The position numbers and the translations under genes were made by a program. This document shows, in pieces, positions 59,361 through 64,000 of a DNA stretch of 64,000 nt. A model generated the notes under the pieces. That model searched no databases and was not told the DNA's origin. It saw only the letters and a program-made list of their open reading frames with translations. How positions within the stretch are numbered: the first letter of the stretch is position 1; each line of letters begins with the position of its first letter. Source of the stretch: Trissonchulus latispiculum (lineage: Eukaryota; Nematoda; Enoplea; Enoplida; Ironidae); the NCBI GenBank assembly GCA_030248195.1, contig JASAND010020362.1:1-64000 (forward strand), read 5' to 3'.

Positions 59361-60073
59361 TTTAGTTCTGACTTTAATTCAACCGTGTTCGACGCTCGAT
59401 CCAGCACAGCCCTATACTACATTTCCATGTCCTATACCGGCGCCATTGTACTGATCGGTTTTGTGGGCAACTCTCTGTTCCTATCAACTCACTACATTAA
59501 GAGACGCGGCAGGAAACCATACATGTGCTGGGGGGATTGGGGAGGGTTTCACCCTCCCCAGATCTGGAGCTCACCCCCCCAGAGGGGTCTCTCACCCCCT
59601 CCAGAATCCGAAGTTTTCCGGTTTTTTGGGCAAAAAACGGAAATATCCGGTATTGGGCGGCCGGCTCACCCCCCCCCCCCACAATTTCCCCTCCTGCACA
59701 TGTCTGCAGGAAACGATCCGTTTCCAACAGTTCCGGTCACTATCTGGTTGCCATAGGGCTGTCCGATATGTGCACTCTACTGACACTATTCGTGGCCTGG
59801 TTGCAAAGTTTAACCATGGCTGCGCTACCATTTAACAATTTTCTTTGTAAGATTACCACATTTCCAGGGAACCTGGGAACATTTCTCTGTTCCTGGTTCA
59901 TGGCGTGCCTGTCGCTAGAACGGTTTCTGGTGGTACAGTTCCCACTGCTTCGTAAAACCGTAATTTCCATGAAACGTACAAGATGGGTTCTATTGGTTAC
60001 TACTTTACTGGCTCTGCTTTGTAATGGATGGACACTTTTGGTTGCTGATCTTACCGATCTTGACAAATTGTGA
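59361..60073 (+). pseudogene. Rhodopsin-family GPCR fragment (TM1-TM4) interrupted by a MITE
   Basis: Two open segments in different frames, 59361-59517 and 59715-60073, join cleanly if the intervening insertion is removed. Segment 1 has an N-glycosylation site (NST) and TM1 with GFVGNSL (N1.50). Segment 2 has TM2 with LVAIGLSD (D2.50), a TM3 Cys (FLCKI), an ERF variant of DRY, and TM4 (RWVLLVTTLLALLCNGW). It resembles peptide-type class A receptors such as FMRFamide receptors. The frame stops at 60071-60073 near the start of extracellular loop 2; a Cys-rich loop-like stretch continues in another frame to about 60195, then TM5-7 are not found. No in-frame ATG precedes codon M of ISMSY, so an upstream exon is possible. 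Probably a decayed copy, unless the MITE is spliced out and further exons lie downstream. Confidence 0.75.
59518..59705 (-). mobile_element. MITE with 9-bp TSD inserted in the GPCR
   Basis: A 188-bp insert flanked by perfect 9-bp direct repeats GCAGGAAAC (59509-59517 and 59706-59714). Its ends are imperfect inverted repeats around ACATGTGC[T/A]GG. The interior has C/G-rich tracts and a pair of CCGG-TTTT / AAAA-CCGG blocks. A 9-bp TSD with short TIRs fits a nonautonomous Mutator-like element. The same family, in the opposite orientation, is at 12395-12575. Confidence 0.8.
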
Positions 60074-60980
60074 ATTAGAGTGCGAAAGTTGTGGTTCAGA
60101 GTTGACTGTCAGTTTTGAGCTAGAGACATTCCAGTATCTGAGCGAAGAGACTCTTAGTCGCGTTCATCCAATTGTGGTTTGCGGTTGTCTGCGTCATTGA
60201 CGAGGCAATTACAGACACTGAGAACTTTGTGACAAAATATTTCTCCTGGAAGTGTGATAGTTGTACCAAGAGTGCATAATAACTAAAGAGTGTGACAAGC
60301 GCTACATTCTTCGTTATAAGGCTGGGGACATCATCTGCACGATAACGGATCACCCCCACAAATTGGACCCTAGTGACCCCCCTACAAATGAGTACCTAGT
60401 ACACATTTGTGTACCATCACTCGCTTGTATGTTTATGTGTTGAAGCCGAAAACATTCTATCGAACTCACGAACTAACGCAGACAAATCCCGGCTTGGGTA
60501 GCCCAAAGCCAGGCTACTTAGCACGAAGGATCTAAGAGGTGACCCAGCGTCGTCTCGTCTGTTCGCTACCGCTGTTAGTGCTAGAAATCCCCAGTCGACC
60601 CACTCTATCAGCCCTTTTCAGCATTCAGTCTAAAACCAGTGCTTAGACGTGTAAACTTTTGGAGCCTAAAATAAAGTAAACTTCAGTTGCTTAACTGAAC
60701 TTAACTTAACTTCATCCAAAGCACTACACATTATTGATACTGTGTTATAGTGGTAGCATGAATGCTGTAGATAAGGCTATATATACTTTATCTAACACTA
60801 TTTTGAAAGTTCAAGCTATGAAAAACTGACTAATTCGAAAAGGAGTTGACCAAGTAGGGATATCATGAAAATGTATTGACCGACTGGGGATCATTATAAA
60901 AGGATGTCTAAGTGGAATGAACTCAAAAAATATTGGCCAACTGAGGACAACTCACATTAATGGGATTAGAGTTGACTAAC

Positions 60981-61119
60981 TGTTGTTACCTGGGCTTGTA
61001 TCCATGTCTTGGTTAATGTAACGAATGTTCCTGTGTAGAACTAGTATTAGTCGGAAGTTTTAGCATTACATAAGTGTGCTGTTTTGCATTAAAGCTCAGT
61101 CTTTATAATGATCACAACA
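60981..61119 (+). repeat. 5' LTR of the gag-only element
   Basis: A 139-bp terminal repeat beginning TGTTGTTACC and ending GATCACAACA. It aligns along its length with 62076-62209 with scattered substitutions and small indels, so the insertion is not brand new. Confidence 0.85.
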
Positions 61120-61204
61120 CTTGGCGACGAGTTTTCGTAATGAATCCAGCTATAGGGTTCAGCCCCTTGCGTTTTCTAAGCACACCCTGTGATCCTATAG
61201 TGCC

Positions 61205-61951
61205 ATGGAAGACATAGGCATGACTATGAACAATTACCTCCTCGCAAGCGGTGCGATGGCCCCTAATATTGATAATCAGCGACGTCTGGCGCTGTTTGTC
61301 AGTCTATTGGGAACGGCGGGTCAGCGTGTATTCAGTACCTTTCCTGCCATCCAAAACCCGGAGTTAACCTTGGATAAACTGAAGCCTCTAATCATCTTTA
61401 GCAAGCAAACCAATGTGGTGATCTCCCGTTTTCAGTTCAAGCAGAGACGACAAAGAAGCTACGGCGAGACTGTTGATCAATGGGTATCAGAGCTGCGATC
61501 ACTGGTTGTCTACTGTGAGTATGATCAGTTACAAAACCAGATGATCAGGGATCAAATAGTTGAGAAAACAACCTCTTCAAGGATCAGAGAACGGTTGTTG
61601 ATGGAACGCAACCTTACCCTGGAAAAGGCTCAGAACATTTCCCGTCAAGCAGTTGAGAGGACCGCGGCTACATCGAAAGCTATTCAGCCAGCCACGAGCA
61701 GTGTAAACCGGATAACTAAATGGGAAAATCCTACCTCAGGTGATTCAAGCTCTAGAAAGCCTAAACTGGTGCAACAAGGCTATCATCGGAGCTCGAGTTC
61801 GAAAGATGGCTTTGAGTTGCCAAGCTGCTATCAGTACCAAGGTAATTCTAGACGGTGTCCTGCTCTTAAAGCCACATGCAACAACAGTGTTGATATGGAT
61901 TATTATCGGAAAGCGTGTCCTTCACAGAAGTCCAAGAGCATCAGAAGGTAA
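61205..61951 (+). CDS. Retrotransposon gag protein
   Basis: A 248-codon ORF with typical Gypsy-type capsid features: an FxFKQRRQRSYGETVDQWVSEL-like region, then a charged IRDQIVE...RERLL stretch and a LTLEKAQNISRQA helix. The C-terminus is Cys-rich and recalls a zinc knuckle, but the CCHC spacing is degenerate. An ATG at 61140 in another frame encodes a short gag-like N-terminus ending in stops near 61215, so the amino end is probably separated from this ORF by an old frameshift. It would package element RNA in a virus-like particle; pol would have to come from another element. Confidence 0.75.
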   Translation: MEDIGMTMNNYLLASGAMAPNIDNQRRLALFVSLLGTAGQRVFSTFPAIQNPELTLDKLKPLIIFSKQTNVVISRFQFKQRRQRSYGETVDQWVSELRSLVVYCEYDQLQNQMIRDQIVEKTTSSRIRERLLMERNLTLEKAQNISRQAVERTAATSKAIQPATSSVNRITKWENPTSGDSSSRKPKLVQQGYHRSSSSKDGFELPSCYQYQGNSRRCPALKATCNNSVDMDYYRKACPSQKSKSIRR

Positions 61952-62075
61952 AACAACGGGCGCACAACATTATAATTTAGTTGCAAAACAATAATATTTT
62001 AGAAAATGTCAAAATATTTTTGTTAGGTTCAACGGTTGCAGCGAACCCGTATCTTCTCTGTAGAGGAGGGAAAAA

Positions 62076-62209
62076 TGTTGTGTTTGGTATCCATGTCTTG
62101 GTAAATGTAACGAATGTTTTTGTGTAGAACCAGTATTAGTCGGAAGTTTTAGCATTATATAAGTGTGCTGTTTTTGCATTAAAGCTCAGTCTTTGTAGTG
62201 ATCACAACA
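62076..62209 (+). repeat. 3' LTR of the gag-only element
   Basis: A 134-bp partner of the left LTR, preceded by a polypurine tract. Confidence 0.85.
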
Positions 62210-62695
62210 CAACACGGAGTTGACAAACTGGCCAGGGCCAGATGACTAACTGGGAACAAACTCCTCAAATACCTAAAACGCGACAGCCTCAGCAAAGCCC
62301 AAAGTTCACATAAAATATTATTACTAAAATATTCACTTTTTCGGTAGCCTTCAAAGCAGCTGCGACTTAAGCCCTAAGGACTTCTTCCACGTAATACCCC
62401 AGATGACTGCGAGAACTTCGAAGGTTATGCTTATATTATTAATGTTTTAAATTTAGCCATTACTGATAATAAAAGAAATGAACCCTTCTGATGAACTCGC
62501 AGCGACTCCTATTTTATCTTATTTGGTTGAAAACGATGCTTTACATGTGACGGTTTAACTGACAGTATTTTTCAGAAGTTAATGAATCTAATTCATTTTA
62601 CTGGAAATGATATTTATTGAGTCTATGTTTTAGGACTTCATCCCTGTTGCTCGCTTTGTCCAGCTGCCATTCCAGTTGACGCTCATTCCACCAGA

Positions 62696-62775
62696 GCACC
62701 TGTGGCTCAGTTGGTTGGAGCGTCTGTGCACTAAGCAGAACATCGCAACAGCGAGTTCGAGTCCCACCAGGTGCC
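62696..62775 (+). tRNA. tRNA-like sequence (degenerate)
   Basis: Perfect 7-bp acceptor GCACCTG/CAGGTGC, A-box TGGCTCAGTTGGTTGGAGC and B-box GAGTTCGAGTCCC, then a T run. The anticodon loop lacks T33 and the T-stem has mismatches: a tRNA pseudogene or SINE head. Confidence 0.55.
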
Positions 62776-62814
62776 TAATTTTTTGGGAGCTTGTGCAACA
62801 TTCGCCTAGTCTTT

Positions 62815-63000
62815 TGTGTGTCGCTTGCCTCTAACATAGGTAGTTTTGGTGTGTCGCTTTTATTCAAAAGTAGTTTTCGTGCGTCGCTTTTTTTCAAAAG
62901 TAGTTTTCGTGCGTCGCTTTTATCAAAATACTTGCTGTAAAATACTTTTCGTGTGTCGCTTATTTGGAAAATACCTTTCGTGTGTCGCTTTTTTTTAAAC
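62815..63000 (+). repeat. Tandem repeat, TTTCGTGTGTCGCTT core
   Basis: Five or six units of about 32 bp (AAAAGTAGTTTTCGTGCGTCGCTTTTT). Single TTTTGTGTGTCGCTT copies occur at 62811 and 63776. Confidence 0.75.
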
Positions 63001-63055
63001 AGGGGATTACGGTATCTCTTCAAAACTACAATGAACTAAAACTAGAATGAACTAA

Positions 63056-63770
63056 TGATTGAAGCATATAGGAAATTTATTTCTCTTTTTCCATACTCTT
63101 CATTTTTAATCATTTTCTGAAACCCCGAATGGCTGAGTGGTTATTTCGTTGGAAGTTGAAGTCATAAGTATGGGTTCAAAACCCACTTCCGGTTAAACTT
63201 TTTTAAGATCTTTTGGCAAAATTAAGGGAATAAATGTTTATTGTTAACAGCAATTACTACTTTTTCTAACCATGGTTGACGGGTTGACTCATATAGGAAA
63301 TTTATTTCTTTTTCTCCATAGTTTTCATTTTTAATCTATCTTTTGGGAGAAATGAGGGAATAAATGTTTTTATGTTTTTTGTTAACAGCAATATCATTTT
63401 GTCATATCTTGGTTTTGAAACTGTGCAGAACAAAAAGTTATGATGAAGCTACAAATTGTAGCAACTAAGTCAAAAATAATGGAAGTTATGATGAAGCTAC
63501 AAATTGTAGCAACTAAGTCAAAAATAATGGTTGACGGATTGACTCATATAGGAAATTTATTTCGTAAAAAGTAGCGACAAGCGAAACATGTCTGCAAATT
63601 CCCCCCTTTGTTTGATACGTGTTTTTCTATTAAAAACAGTTTTCAAGAAATATCAGCCATCATGTTACGAGGGACACAAAAAAACATACCAACTAGCGAA
63701 ACATGTCTGCAAATTCCCCCCTTTGTTTGATACGTGTTTTTCTATTAAAAACAGTTTTCAAGAAATAGGC
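63056..63770 (+). repeat. Nested tandem duplications
   Basis: ATATAGGAAATTTATTTC recurs at about 63066, 63291 and 63545. A 48-bp unit with GCTACAAATTGTAGC is duplicated head-to-tail at 63437-63530. GCGAAACATGTCTGCAAATT and the following 55 bp recur at 63582 and 63695. Confidence 0.75.
63122..63194 (+). tRNA. tRNA-like sequence (Leu/Ser-like A-box)
   Basis: TGGCTGAGTGG A-box, TGGGTTCAAAACCCA T-arm, imperfect acceptor pairing ACCCCGAA/TTCCGGT, T run downstream. Short for Leu or Ser; likely a pseudogene. Confidence 0.45.
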
Positions 63771-64000
63771 GCCTCTTTTGTGTGTCGCTTACTAAGACTT
63801 GTCTTAATAGAGGCCTTCTCTATTAATAGGCCTCTCCTTTCTATTTAACTGTATAGTAGAAGTTGGTTTCATTTGAGATATTCACTTCTATCTAATTTGC
63901 TATTTATCAGTTCATGAGTTTTTATTGAAGTAGGCATAACAAAAACATATTGAAGTATGTATAAGGAACAAAAGAAAAACAAAAGCAAATAATGTTTTTT

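Larger units (their letters stand above)
60981..62209 (+). mobile_element. Gag-only LTR retrotransposon (Ty3/Gypsy-like, nonautonomous)
   Basis: Left LTR 60981-61119 and right LTR 62076-62209 are clearly homologous; both begin TGTTGT and end CACAACA. TTGGCGACGAG follows the left LTR in the primer-binding position, and the purine tract GAGGAGGGAAAAA (62063-62075) precedes the right LTR. The 0.95-kb interior has one ORF of gag type and no protease, reverse transcriptase, RNase H or integrase. The arrangement matches terminal-repeat-with-gag (TR-GAG) elements. Flanking sequence contains GTTGAC-AACTGGG short repeats, so the TSD is not clear. Confidence 0.85.

Overview
This window is metazoan (invertebrate-type) nuclear DNA. 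Protein-coding sequence sits in small exons bounded by GT-AG (once probably GC-AG) splice sites, introns are long and full of transposons, and there are tRNA-derived repeats, many miniature DNA transposons with readable target-site duplications (TSDs), LTR-element fragments, satellites and long simple repeats. No operons, prokaryotic signals or CRISPR arrays are present. I cannot name the species.

Layout. (1) 716-8036, minus: a cytochrome P450 gene (copy A), nine exons visible, with the heme-binding last exon missing beyond the left edge. (2) 8.07-16.3 kb: intergenic, with palindromic elements and dispersed repeats and no convincing gene. (3) 16663-29697, minus: a complete ten-exon tandem paralogue (copy B), 509 codons plus stop, with all P450 signatures and the same exon lengths and phases as copy A except in exon 1. 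(4) 29.7-34.2 kb: 43-bp satellite, a 0.57-kb TG microsatellite, a hAT-type element and G/T homopolymer blocks. (5) 34.2-40.4 kb: an ORF-poor block packed with perfect hairpins. (6) 41.7-43.3 kb: a long-TIR element with an 11-bp TSD. (7) 44817-51735, minus: a complete eight-exon short-chain dehydrogenase/reductase (SDR) gene of 260 codons plus stop, with a second possible first exon at 53933-53966. Its first intron holds a miniature copia-type LTR element with an initiator-tRNA primer site. (8) 54-64 kb: an orphan terminal exon, a CTGAAA-array hAT element, tRNA-like sequences, a truncated rhodopsin-family GPCR split by a MITE, a gag-only LTR element, and local tandem duplications.

Both enzyme genes are oxidoreductases (ER-anchored P450s and an NAD(P)-dependent SDR), but nothing here shows that they share a pathway. 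The strongest unusual signals are: several unrelated nonautonomous DNA transposon families whose subterminal regions are tandem hexamer arrays copied from the inner TIR; the GPCR whose MITE insertion could in principle be spliced out in frame; the hairpin-dense block; and the gag-only LTR element. All calls come from reading the sequence by eye; no alignments or searches were run.
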